Part shown: piece by piece, positions 5,291-11,421 of the stretch
Layout of the letters: each line of letters begins with the position of its first letter
Position numbering within the stretch: position 1 is the first letter of the stretch
The notes under the pieces: generated by a model
Databases searched by the model: none
Told to the model about the DNA's origin: nothing
The model's input: the letters and a program-made list of their open reading frames with translations, nothing else
Made by a program: the position numbers and the translations under genes
Assembly (NCBI GenBank): GCA_016210125.1
Contig: JACQUS010000223.1
Coordinates: 1-11,421, forward strand
DNA: 11,421 nucleotides
Source of the DNA: Chloroflexota bacterium
GTDB taxonomy: Bacteria; Chloroflexota; UBA6077; FW602-bin22; JACQUS01
Reading direction: 5' to 3'

Positions 5291-6646
5291 TCAGGCGAGG
5301 GGGCCGTCCGGGAGCGCGTCGTCGTCGTACACCGAGGCCGGCGACAAGCGCCGGCGCAGCCACAGGCCGCTCTCGGCGGCGACGACGCCCAGGAACGCCA
5401 GCCACTGCGCCGGCAGCGGTTGGCCAGCACGCGGCAGGCCGGGCGGGACGACTGCCGCCGGCGTCTGCTGCGGCCGCGCCGGAGCCGCCGCAGGCGCCGC
5501 CGGAGCCACCGCCGCGGCCAGCGCTACCGGATAGTCGGCGCTCGGCACGTCCACGGCCGTCACCGCGTAGGCCCACTGCCCGGGCATCGGGTCCTCGACC
5601 GTGAGGACGAGCGGCGGCTCGGACCCACGGCGCAACACCGCCAAGTCGCCGTCAGGCCGGTACAGCGCCAGCTCGACCACGCTCCCCGGCCAGCTCGCCA
5701 CGACGGCCAGGCGCGCCGTCTGCGGCGGGACGAGCACCGTGTAGCGCGCACTCGCTTGGCCGGCGGCCAGGCGGAGCATCCGCTGGTCGCGCAGCAGCGG
5801 GGTCCCGCGCTCGGCCAGCAGCGGCGCGAAGTCCGGCGGAGTGAACGCTACCGGGGCCGGCGCAGGCCACGGCGCCTCGGTCAGCGGGGCCGCCGGCTGC
5901 GGCGCGGCGGCCGGCGCGGGCTCAGGCGGACGCCGCGCGTCCGTCGTCCCCTGGAAGCGGAACGAGCTGACGGCCGCCTCGCCTTCGCCGACGGCCCATT
6001 CAGTCAGCGTCTCCGGGTGTACCCACGAGATCGCCCAGCCCACGCTACCGAAGACGACGAGGATATCGCGCTGCTGCGTCACCTGCCCGGCCGGGTTACG
6101 GTACGTGAATGCCAGGTCGAGCGCCGGCTGGCCCGAGAGCTGCGTCGGCGACCGGAACGTCTCGGTGTAGTCGGGCAGACTGCGCCGCGCGGCGCGCTTC
6201 ATCTCGACGTACTGCGCCAGCGTCGTCACGCTCGGCAGCGGGACGGCGCGGATGACGACGGTCAGCGGCGACGCCGTCTTGCGCCACACGCCCAGCGCGA
6301 CCTCGCCCGGCAGCGCCGCGCCCAGCGCGCCGGGCCGCGTCTCGATGAACGTCGGCGGAAGCACGATACTGAAGTCGCCGGCCGACGGCGCAGCCTGCGT
6401 CGAGCCGGGCCAGGTGCCCGCGCGCTCCTGCTGCCCCAGGGCCGGATCGGCCAAGGCGAAAAGCAGGACCACGGCCAGGATGACGTGCAGCCAGGCGAGC
6501 CCGATCCGCGAGGCCCAGGTGCTCTGCTCGACCACGACCCACCTCCGGCCGAGCGCCAGACCAGCGCTGCGCGCGTCTACGTCGGCGTAGAACGCCGGCG
6601 TGTACGCGTACCAGCGCCCGACGGCCCAGCCCTGCGCATCGAGCAT
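5291..6646 (-). CDS. Membrane-anchored extracytoplasmic protein with LPRAG sorting-like C-terminus
   Basis: The 451-residue protein starts with about 47 residues without a signal, then a membrane segment (about 48-66) ending in ADPALGQQ. Residues 90-233 (DFSIVLPPTFIETRPG..., YVEMKRAARRSLPDY, GQPALDLAFTYRN, VGWAISWVHPE) resemble a PsbP/DcrB-like sandwich seen in bacterial lipoproteins. A Pro/Ala linker (238-272) leads to a beta domain (about 285-380: ARYTVLVPPQTARLAVVASW, VELALYRPDGDL, MPGQWAYAVTAVD) that looks like a PPC/P-type domain. A second Pro/Ala linker leads to LPRAG (404-408), a hydrophobic run and RRR (431-433), the plan of a sortase signal, but 18 more residues follow. The ATG at 6646 has GAGG 6 bases upstream. 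No function can be assigned; an envelope role is likely. It is divergent from the phosphatase gene and convergent with DUF3891. Confidence 0.8.
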   Translation of the reverse strand: MLDAQGWAVGRWYAYTPAFYADVDARSAGLALGRRWVVVEQSTWASRIGLAWLHVILAVVLLFALADPALGQQERAGTWPGSTQAAPSAGDFSIVLPPTFIETRPGALGAALPGEVALGVWRKTASPLTVVIRAVPLPSVTTLAQYVEMKRAARRSLPDYTETFRSPTQLSGQPALDLAFTYRNPAGQVTQQRDILVVFGSVGWAISWVHPETLTEWAVGEGEAAVSSFRFQGTTDARRPPEPAPAAAPQPAAPLTEAPWPAPAPVAFTPPDFAPLLAERGTPLLRDQRMLRLAAGQASARYTVLVPPQTARLAVVASWPGSVVELALYRPDGDLAVLRRGSEPPLVLTVEDPMPGQWAYAVTAVDVPSADYPVALAAAVAPAAPAAAPARPQQTPAAVVPPGLPRAGQPLPAQWLAFLGVVAAESGLWLRRRLSPASVYDDDALPDGPLA

Positions 6647-6662
6647 AGGCTACCTCGCTTGC

Positions 6663-6740
6663 CTCTAGTTGTCTAGTCTCGATATCTTGTCCCGAGGTCG
6701 CGTCCCGGCGTCTCGTCCGGGGGTCTCGTCCGGGGGTCTC
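6663..6740. repeat. Decaying 13-bp tandem repeat (about 6 units)
   Basis: On the minus strand, units start at 6740, 6727, 6714, 6701, 6688 and 6675. The first two are identical (GAGACCCCCGGAC), the third differs at 2 positions, the fourth at 3, and the last two are weak. GTC opens five successive units on the plus strand exactly 13 bases apart. The array fills most of the predicted leader of the gene at 5291-6646. Confidence 0.75.
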
Positions 6741-6749
6741 GATGGGGCC

Positions 6750-6779
6750 ACGATACCGGCGCGCCGGCCAGACGGTCAA
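6750..6779 (-). promoter_or_regulatory. Sigma70-type promoter for the LPRAG-protein gene
   Basis: On the minus strand TTGACC (6774-6779) and TATCGT (6750-6755) are 18 bases apart. The spacer holds a perfect 12-base palindrome, CCGGCGCGCCGG (6756-6767), a possible operator. Transcription would start near 6743, immediately before the 13-bp repeat array, giving a leader of about 97 bases. Confidence 0.5.
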
Positions 6780-6828
6780 GGGGGCTCCGGCGGGAACGCG
6801 TTGCAGTTTGGTTGCGCTTCGCGCACGA

Positions 6829-6837
6829 TGGTACACT
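6829..6837 (+). promoter_or_regulatory. Extended -10 promoter for the phosphatase-like gene
   Basis: TGGTACACT fits the extended -10 pattern TGnTAnnnT. It ends 10 bases before the ATG at 6848, and no Shine-Dalgarno stands in between, so the transcript may be leaderless or nearly so. There is no well-spaced -35. Confidence 0.35.
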
Positions 6838-6847
6838 TCGTGGTGCA

Positions 6848-7378
6848 ATGCGCCGTGCCCACCTCCCGGACAGCACCGTGACGCCCGTCTACCGCAAGCG
6901 TGGCCGGACGATCTGGCAGACGGGGAGCGTCGCCGCGTCGCGGCTGGACCTACTGCTCGGCCAGGCGCCGCGCTGCGGCCTGGTCGTGATCTGTGCAGCC
7001 TACCGTCCAGGCTGGACGTGGCAGGTGTCGCGGCCCGAGGCGGCGATCGTGCCGCTGGTCGACGCGCTGCGCGGCGCGGGCGCCGACAACTTGCGCGCGC
7101 TCGACCATGCCTGGCGGCTGGTGGATGGTGGGTGGCAGCGCGGCGACGACGTCGTCGTGGCCTGCGAGCTCGGCATCTATCGCAGCGCTGGCGTGATCCT
7201 GTGCTGGCTGGCACGCGCCCGCGGTATGCTGTTCGACGAGGCGCTGGCGCTGCTACAGGAGACGCGCGGGGAGACCACCGGCCGCAACTACCGCGAGGTC
7301 TTCGCGCGGGAGCACTGTCCGCCAGACGGCTTCTTCGGCCACGTCCATGCCATCATCGACGGGTGGCGCGGAGCATAG
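6848..7378 (+). CDS. Dual-specificity/tyrosine phosphatase-like protein
   Basis: The 176-residue protein has a CX5R phosphate-binding loop, VVVACELGIYRSAGVILCWL (102-121), with Cys106 and Arg112 followed by Ser-Ala and a hydrophobic helix, as in cysteine-dependent dual-specificity phosphatases. Earlier, IWQTGSVAASRLDLL (22-36) and CGLVVICA (43-50) match the family's opening strand-helix-strand. The His that usually precedes the Cys is Ala105 here, which may lower or alter activity. It acts in the cytoplasm; the target is unknown. ATG at 6848 is the first ATG in frame; a TTG at 6812 or GTG at 6878 are alternatives, and no ribosome binding site decides between them. It is the first gene of a plus-strand run, 23 bases before the reductase gene. 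Confidence 0.7.
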   Translation: MRRAHLPDSTVTPVYRKRGRTIWQTGSVAASRLDLLLGQAPRCGLVVICAAYRPGWTWQVSRPEAAIVPLVDALRGAGADNLRALDHAWRLVDGGWQRGDDVVVACELGIYRSAGVILCWLARARGMLFDEALALLQETRGETTGRNYREVFAREHCPPDGFFGHVHAIIDGWRGA

Positions 7379-7401
7379 GGAGCCGCGCATAGGGAGGAGA
7401 G

Positions 7402-8451
7402 ATGGCCGGCGTCATCGCGGTCTTGGGCAGCGGAGCCATCGGCAGTGTCCTGGGCGGGCGCATGGCCGCGGCGGGCAGCCCGGTGTGGCTCGTCGACGGT
7501 TGGCCCGAGCACGTCCAGGCCATGCGCGAGCACGGCCTGCTGATCGAGGGCGTGAACGGCGAGCTGCGGACGGCGGTGCAAGCGCTGGCGTTCGACGAGC
7601 TACGCCAGCTCCCTGGGCCCATCGACGTCGGCTTCCTGGCCGTCAAGTCGTACGACACGGCGTGGGTGGTCGAGCGCTTGCGGCCGCTCCTCGCGCCCGG
7701 CGGGGTCATTGTCTCGGTCCAGAACGGCTTGAACGAGGACACCATCGCGCAAATGATCGGCGCCGAGCGCACCATCGGCGCGGTCACCCGCCTGTCGGCG
7801 GCGCTCGTCGGGCCGGGCCTGGTGCGCGAGACGCGCGAGCCGGTGCCCTTCGGCCTCGGCGAGCTCGATGGGCGCATCACCGACCGGCTGCATCGCATCG
7901 CCGCGCTAATGGCCCCGGCGGCCCCCTGCGAGCTGACCGACAACATCTGGGGCAAGCTCTGGTCGAAGCTCATGCTCAACTGCATCATGAACCCCACCTG
8001 CGGCGTCAGCGGCCTGACCTGCGGGCAGGTCTGGGAACATCCGATCGGCCAGCGTATCTTGTTCCGCGTCTGCCAGGAGGGCGTCGAGGTCGGCCGCGCG
8101 CTGGGCGTGCGTTTCGAGCCGGCCGGCGGCATGGACATGGAGCTGCTGGCGACGCGCGACGCCGCGCTGCTCCCGCGCGCCCGAGAGCACGCTACGGCGT
8201 ACGCGCGCGCCTCGCAGCAGGTCCGGCCGTCGATGCTCCAGGACCTCCAGAAGGGCCGACGCACGGAGATCGACTATTTGAACGGCTACGTGGTGGCCAA
8301 GGCGCGCGAGATGGGCCGCGAGCTGCCGGCGAACGCGGCGCTCGTGGGTATGGTGAAGGAGATCGAGGCCGGCCGGCGGCCCATCGCCGAGGGCAACCTG
8401 GCAGATCTTGCGCGGCACGTCGAACCGGCCCTGGCAGCCGACGCGCGCTGA
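7402..8451 (+). CDS. Ketopantoate reductase (PanE/ApbA) family NAD(P)H-dependent reductase
   Basis: The 349-residue enzyme begins with a Rossmann loop GSGAIG (9-14), followed by VKSYDT (81-86) and VQNGLNEDTIA (106-116). The catalytic region reads NIWGKLWSKLMLNCIMNP (181-198), with Lys189 aligning to the catalytic lysine of PanE, and the C-terminal domain has SMLQDLQKGRRTEIDYLNG (277-295), with Glu289 in the catalytic acid position. It should reduce a 2-keto acid, in classic PanE making pantoate for coenzyme A. It is about 45 residues longer than E. coli PanE, and its setting beside an amidohydrolase and a Rieske protein suggests a catabolic paralogue rather than housekeeping PanE, so I give no symbol. 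GGGAGGAG just upstream is a strong ribosome binding site. Confidence 0.9.
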   Translation: MAGVIAVLGSGAIGSVLGGRMAAAGSPVWLVDGWPEHVQAMREHGLLIEGVNGELRTAVQALAFDELRQLPGPIDVGFLAVKSYDTAWVVERLRPLLAPGGVIVSVQNGLNEDTIAQMIGAERTIGAVTRLSAALVGPGLVRETREPVPFGLGELDGRITDRLHRIAALMAPAAPCELTDNIWGKLWSKLMLNCIMNPTCGVSGLTCGQVWEHPIGQRILFRVCQEGVEVGRALGVRFEPAGGMDMELLATRDAALLPRAREHATAYARASQQVRPSMLQDLQKGRRTEIDYLNGYVVAKAREMGRELPANAALVGMVKEIEAGRRPIAEGNLADLARHVEPALAADAR

Positions 8452-8460
8452 GCGGGTTTG

Positions 8461-8490
8461 CCGGAGGCACCGGGCCGAGCCGGTGTCCGG
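8461..8490 (+). other. Intercistronic hairpin before the amidohydrolase_2 gene
   Basis: CACCGG (8468-8473) pairs with CCGGTG (8480-8485), extended by a G-T pair and, past a 2-base bulge, by CCGG (8461-8464) with CCGG (8487-8490). The outer arm overlaps the start of the GGGAGGGG ribosome binding site (8489-8496). It could mark an mRNA processing site or control translation. Confidence 0.4.
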
Positions 8491-8499
8491 GAGGGGCAG

Positions 8500-9609
8500 A
8501 TGACCACGCGACAGGCGGCCACGCGGCCCGAGGCATCGCACGAGACGCAGCTCGCGCTGGTAGACTGCGACGTGCACCAGACGGTGCGCACGCTGCGCGA
8601 CCTGTATCCCTATCTGTCGGCCCACTGGCGCGCCTACATCGAGGAGACACGCTTCAAGGGCCTGCCCAACGCGCCGTATCCCAAGGTCGTCGGCGGCGGC
8701 GAGCGTGAGGACGCGCGGCCGGCCGACGGCAGTCCAGCGGGCTCGGACCTGGCACTCCTCCAGCGCCAGCACCTCGAGGCCTATGGCGTCGACTACGCCG
8801 TCCTGACCGGCAACTACTACAACGTCTGCTTCCTCGCCATCCCCGAGTTCGGCGCCGCCCTGGCCTCGGCGTTCAACGATTGGACCATCGAGCACTGGCT
8901 GGGCCGCGACGCGCGCCTGCGCGGCTCGCTCACCGTCGCTGCCCAGGATGCCACGTTGGCCGTCCGCGAGATCGAGCGTCTGGGCGGCCGGCCGGACGTC
9001 GTCCAGGTGCTGCTGCCGGCCGGCGCGCACGCACCGTACGGCCAGCGCCGCTACCACCCGCTCTACGCCGCCGCCGAGGCCCACGGCCTGCCTATCGCCA
9101 TTCACTTCGGCGGCACCGGCGTCGGGACCGGCACCCCGCCGACGGCCTGCGGCTGGCCGAGCTTCTACCTCGAGTGGCACACCCACATGTCGCAGGCGTT
9201 CATGACCCACGTCGCCAGCTTCATCTGCGAGGGTGTCTTCGAGCGCTTCCCACGGCTCAAAGTCGTGCTCATCGAGGGTGGCATCGCCTGGATACCCGGC
9301 CTGCTCTGGCGGCTCGACAAGAACTACCGCGGTATGCGCTCCGAAGTGCCGTGGCTGCGTCGCCTGCCGAGCGAGTATTTCTTCGAGCACTTCTACGTCA
9401 CCACGCAGCCGCTCGACGAGCCGGACAGCGACGCGCACCTGCTCCAGATGTTCGAGTTGGTGCAGGCCGAGCGCATCCTGCTCTTCGCCTCCGACTATCC
9501 GCACTGGGACTTCGACTCGCCGACGCGCGCGCTGCCGGCGAAGCTGCCGGCGGCGGCCCGCCGACGGATCGTGGCCGAGAACGCCAGCGCGCTGTACCGG
9601 CTGGCGTGA
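8500..9609 (+). CDS. Amidohydrolase_2 family hydrolase/decarboxylase
   Basis: The 369-residue protein has the landmarks of the ACMSD-like amidohydrolase_2 group: ALVDCDVHQT (19-28), where DVH replaces the usual HxH; LPIAIHFGG (197-205) with metal ligand His202; LEWHTHM (224-230); KVVLIEGGIAWIPGLLWRLD (254-273); and LFASDYPHWDFDSP (328-341) with the late Asp332. Relatives decarboxylate or hydrolyse ring-derived acids using a divalent metal in the cytoplasm. The DVH variant with an EGGIAWIP helix is a common, mostly uncharacterised subgroup. I chose ATG at 8500 because GGGAGGGG ends 3 bases upstream; a TTG at 8458 would add 14 unlikely residues. The Rieske gene follows after 8 bases, so the two are probably made together. 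Confidence 0.88.
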   Translation: MTTRQAATRPEASHETQLALVDCDVHQTVRTLRDLYPYLSAHWRAYIEETRFKGLPNAPYPKVVGGGEREDARPADGSPAGSDLALLQRQHLEAYGVDYAVLTGNYYNVCFLAIPEFGAALASAFNDWTIEHWLGRDARLRGSLTVAAQDATLAVREIERLGGRPDVVQVLLPAGAHAPYGQRRYHPLYAAAEAHGLPIAIHFGGTGVGTGTPPTACGWPSFYLEWHTHMSQAFMTHVASFICEGVFERFPRLKVVLIEGGIAWIPGLLWRLDKNYRGMRSEVPWLRRLPSEYFFEHFYVTTQPLDEPDSDAHLLQMFELVQAERILLFASDYPHWDFDSPTRALPAKLPAAARRRIVAENASALYRLA

Positions 9610-9617
9610 GGGGCGGC

Positions 9618-10022
9618 GTGGCAGGCTACGTCGTCGGGCGCGTGGGCGAGATCCCGCCCGGGTCGCGCAAGATCGTCGACGTGGCCGGCCGGTCCGTCGG
9701 GGTGTTCAACATCGGCGGCACGTTCTACGCGCTGCGCAACGCCTGCCCGCACCAGGGCGGGCCACTCTGTTTGGGCCGCATCCGCGGCACGACGCTGCCG
9801 AGCGCGCCGGGCGAGTACGTCTACGGCCGCGAGGGCGAGATCATCCGCTGCCCTTGGCACGGCTGGGAGTTCGATGTGACCACCGGCCGCACGCTCGTCG
9901 ACCCAGCGCGCGTGCGCGTGCGGCGCTACGAGGTCACCGTCGAGCCGCCGCCGGCCGAGACCTATCCGGTGACCGTCGAAGACGGCCTCGTCGTCGTGCA
10001 CGTGGAGAGAGTGAGCGCGTGA
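9618..10022 (+). CDS. Stand-alone Rieske [2Fe-2S] ferredoxin-like protein
   Basis: The 134-residue protein is a single Rieske domain. ACPHQGGPLC (42-51) gives Cys43 and His45, and CPWHGWEFD (78-86) gives Cys78 and His81; between them lies a long loop LPSAPGEYVYGREGEII. After the cluster come DVTTGRTLVDP and a short beta tail. It would carry one electron to a partner oxygenase or act as a regulatory iron-sulfur subunit; no oxygenase large subunit or reductase is in view. GTG at 9618 is preferred since GAGGGG (9608-9613) lies 4 bases upstream; a GTG at 9606 overlaps the previous stop but has no such site. Its end overlaps the RsgA start. Confidence 0.9.
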   Translation: MAGYVVGRVGEIPPGSRKIVDVAGRSVGVFNIGGTFYALRNACPHQGGPLCLGRIRGTTLPSAPGEYVYGREGEIIRCPWHGWEFDVTTGRTLVDPARVRVRRYEVTVEPPPAETYPVTVEDGLVVVHVERVSA

Positions 10023-10945
10023 CGGCGGCGAACGGCGCGCTAGCGGGCATCATCCTGAGTGTCGGCGGCGGCCTCTACGACGTGCATACGCCCCTCGGCA
10101 CGCTGCGCTGCACGCTCCGCGGCCGCCTGCGCAAGGAGCTGGCCGCCAGCCCGGAGCGCGGCGTGCTGGCGCCGGGCCAGCGCGTCCGCGTCCAGCGCAT
10201 CGACGCGGCGACGGGCGTCATCGAGGACGTGGAGCGCCGGCCGGAGGAGGGCGCGCTGGCGCGGGCGCGTGGCGTCCGCCGCCAAGTCCTTGTCGCCAAC
10301 CTCGACCAGGTGGTCTTCGTCTTCGCCGTGCGCGAGCCCAGCCCGCGCTTCGACCTGCTCGACCGCTACCTGGTCATCGCCGAGGACGCCGACGTGCCGG
10401 CGGCCCTCTGCTTCAACAAGATCGACCTGGGCCAGCCTCCCGAGATTGCGCAGGCCATCGAGGGCTATCGCCGCCTCGGCTATCCGGTCGTCCTGAGCAG
10501 CGCGCGCGGCGGCGCCGGGTTGGCCGAGCTGCGGCGGCTCTTCGAGGGCAAGATTTCCGCGCTAGCCGGGCCATCGGGCGTCGGTAAGTCGAGCCTGCTC
10601 AACGCGCTGGAGCCGGGGCTGGCTGCGCGCGTTGGCCCGCTGACCGCCGAGGGCGCGGGGCGGCACACGACGACAAGCGTGCATCTCTACCCGTTCGACG
10701 GCGGCTACGTCGCCGATACGCCGGGCGCGCGCTGGGTCTACGCCTGGCAGCTCGACCGCGACCGCCTGCCGGCGCTGTTCCCGGAGATGCGGCCGCTGCT
10801 GGGCGACTGCCGCTTCGACGACTGCCGGCACCTCGACGAGCCGGGCTGCGCCATCCGCTCGGCCGTCGAGCGCGCCGACATCGCGCCGCAGCGCTACGAG
10901 AGCTACCGCCGGCTGTGCCAGGAGCTGGCCCAGCGGGAGCGCTGA
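10019..10945 (+). CDS. rsgA: Ribosome small-subunit-dependent GTPase A
   Basis: The 308-residue protein has the circularly permuted G-motif order typical of RsgA/YjeQ: an OB-fold (about 8-75), then G4 FNKID (132-136), SSA (G5-like, 160-162), the P-loop GPSGVGKSS (184-192), a switch GRHTTT (214-219) and G3 DTPG (233-236). A zinc knuckle CRFDDCRHLDEPGC (264-277: Cys264, Cys269, His271, Cys277) follows. RsgA helps mature the 30S subunit by GTP hydrolysis. After DTPG this protein reads ARWVYAW where most relatives have FRxLGL, a local variation. GTG at 10019 overlaps the Rieske stop (GTGA), with GGAGAG 8-9 bases upstream. Its coupling to catabolic genes probably reflects packing rather than function. 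Confidence 0.93.
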   Translation: MTAANGALAGIILSVGGGLYDVHTPLGTLRCTLRGRLRKELAASPERGVLAPGQRVRVQRIDAATGVIEDVERRPEEGALARARGVRRQVLVANLDQVVFVFAVREPSPRFDLLDRYLVIAEDADVPAALCFNKIDLGQPPEIAQAIEGYRRLGYPVVLSSARGGAGLAELRRLFEGKISALAGPSGVGKSSLLNALEPGLAARVGPLTAEGAGRHTTTSVHLYPFDGGYVADTPGARWVYAWQLDRDRLPALFPEMRPLLGDCRFDDCRHLDEPGCAIRSAVERADIAPQRYESYRRLCQELAQRER

Positions 10946-10999
10946 CGTCGTCTGCCTGAGGCCAGCGGCAGAGCAGGCACACACCGAACGCCGCTTGAC

Positions 11000-11272
11000 T
11001 CAGCCGTCAGTAGGGTCCAGAACGTACAGCGTGCCTCCGACGACCAGGCGCTTTGGGTCAGGCCGGCCACTTGCGCCGCGCGTGCCATCTGGGCGAAGAT
11101 ACTGGTGTACACGCGCGACCTCGCGCCCGTTGACGTCGAGGTAAGCAACGATTTGGCTCTGTGTGCAGGGCGGCTCGCGCGCTCTCGGGGGGCTTGGATG
11201 GCGGGTCTTCCGCAGGGCTCGTCGTAGGTCGCCGCGCTGGGCCAACAGCCAGTAGCCGCCATCGTTGAACAT
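11000..11272 (-). CDS. Short conserved hypothetical with PDGTRGASGRPDPK motif
   Basis: The 90-residue product (from ATG 11272) ends with SQIVAYLDVNGREVARVHQY (38-57), LRPDGTRGASGRPDPKRLVV and GGTLYVLDP. This strand-rich pattern is familiar from small hypothetical proteins, especially in Chloroflexota, often next to mobile or toxin-type genes; no activity is known to me. The N-terminal half is Arg-rich and variable-looking. The start is uncertain: ATG 11272 has AGGAG 9 bases upstream; longer readings from TTG 11323 or GTG 11332 would overlap the divergent gene. It converges with rsgA, 54 bases away. Confidence 0.6.
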   Translation of the reverse strand: MFNDGGYWLLAQRGDLRRALRKTRHPSPPRAREPPCTQSQIVAYLDVNGREVARVHQYLRPDGTRGASGRPDPKRLVVGGTLYVLDPTDG

Positions 11273-11322
11273 GCGCCGTAGCTCCTGAGCGCTGACCGAA
11301 CGCGCGGGAAGGTCGCCACCCA

Positions 11323-11421
11323 ATGCCGCCACCTCTCGACGCCCAGATCAGAGCGTACGTCGCACGTTACCTCAGCGGCGATCTCACCTTGCGCGAGCTC
11401 CAGGAGTGGTTGGCTCCTGTC
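11323..11421 (+). CDS. Short hypothetical protein, N-terminus only
   Basis: An ATG at 11323 opens a frame of 33 residues to the right edge: MPPPLDAQIRAYVARYLSGD, then LTLRELQEWLAPV. It is regular and amphipathic, predicting two helices with a turn at SGD, and resembles small helical hypotheticals of Chloroflexota. GGAAGG stands about 10 bases upstream as a loose ribosome binding site. It is divergent from the preceding gene, so the 50 bases between the two starts should hold any shared promoter, though I see no convincing boxes there. Confidence 0.5.
   Translation, partial: MPPPLDAQIRAYVARYLSGDLTLRELQEWLAPV

Noticed and set aside
4174..6676. Two long plus-strand open frames covering DUF3891, the gap and the LPRAG gene
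   Set aside because: Strongly Arg-biased translation, and they cross hairpin repeats and the antisense of a well-supported gene.
7402..8451. Calling the reductase panE outright
   Set aside because: The family has many paralogues with other substrates, and there are no pantothenate genes alongside.
7906..9504. 532-residue minus-strand open frame opposite the reductase and amidohydrolase genes
   Set aside because: High GC keeps the antisense frame open; its composition and lack of motifs mark it as a shadow.
10952..10979. Terminator after rsgA from CTGCC/GGCAG or TGCCTG/CAGGCA pairs
   Set aside because: Stems are only 5-6 bp with long loops and no T-run, so chance is likely.

Overview
The window is GC-rich bacterial DNA carrying about thirteen genes, two of them cut by the window edges. 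Several traits together suggest a Chloroflexota-type genome, perhaps near the Thermomicrobia: strong GC bias, many GTG starts, extracytoplasmic proteins with Ala/Pro linkers and repeated beta-rich modules, a DUF3891 protein, a DUF6282 amidohydrolase, and short proteins ending in a PDGxxGASGxPDPK-type motif. This placement is an inference from gene style; no marker gene proves it.

Region 1 (1-2623, minus strand) holds the start of a PPOX/F420-type flavin or deazaflavin-binding protein, an EthD-domain protein, a DUF6282 TIM-barrel amidohydrolase and an HEAAN-motif coiled-coil protein of unknown role. The gene-free stretch 446-839 carries a promoter, a perfect 3 x 16 bp tandem repeat in the EthD leader, a small inverted-repeat element and a possible gene remnant. 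Region 2 (2624-4918) begins at a divergent promoter region. On the plus strand follow a secreted protein built of four related ~95-residue modules and, 11 bases later, a DUF3891 protein. Region 3 (4919-5290) is a gene-free gap between convergent genes, full of hairpins; two belong to a hairpin family also seen at 1784-1823.

Region 4 is a minus-strand gene (5291-6646) for an extracytoplasmic protein with an N-terminal membrane segment and a C-terminal sorting-signal-like end (LPRAG, hydrophobic run, RRR). Its leader is a decaying 13-bp tandem repeat directly after a good sigma70-type promoter. Region 5 (6848-10945) is a tight plus-strand cluster: a cysteine phosphatase-like protein (CX5R), a ketopantoate-reductase-family NAD(P)H enzyme, an amidohydrolase_2 hydrolase/decarboxylase, a stand-alone Rieske [2Fe-2S] protein and the ribosome-assembly GTPase RsgA. 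The last two overlap by GTGA. Region 6 (11000 to the end) has two short conserved-hypothetical genes transcribed away from each other.

Regions 1 and 5 look like accessory catabolism: two amidohydrolases of different families, an EthD protein, a Rieske protein and a ketoacid reductase. The substrate cannot be read from sequence. The features most worth a second look are the two unrelated tandem-repeat leaders sitting directly downstream of promoters, the hairpin repeat family with a compensatory base-pair change, and the LPRAG-ending membrane-anchored protein.
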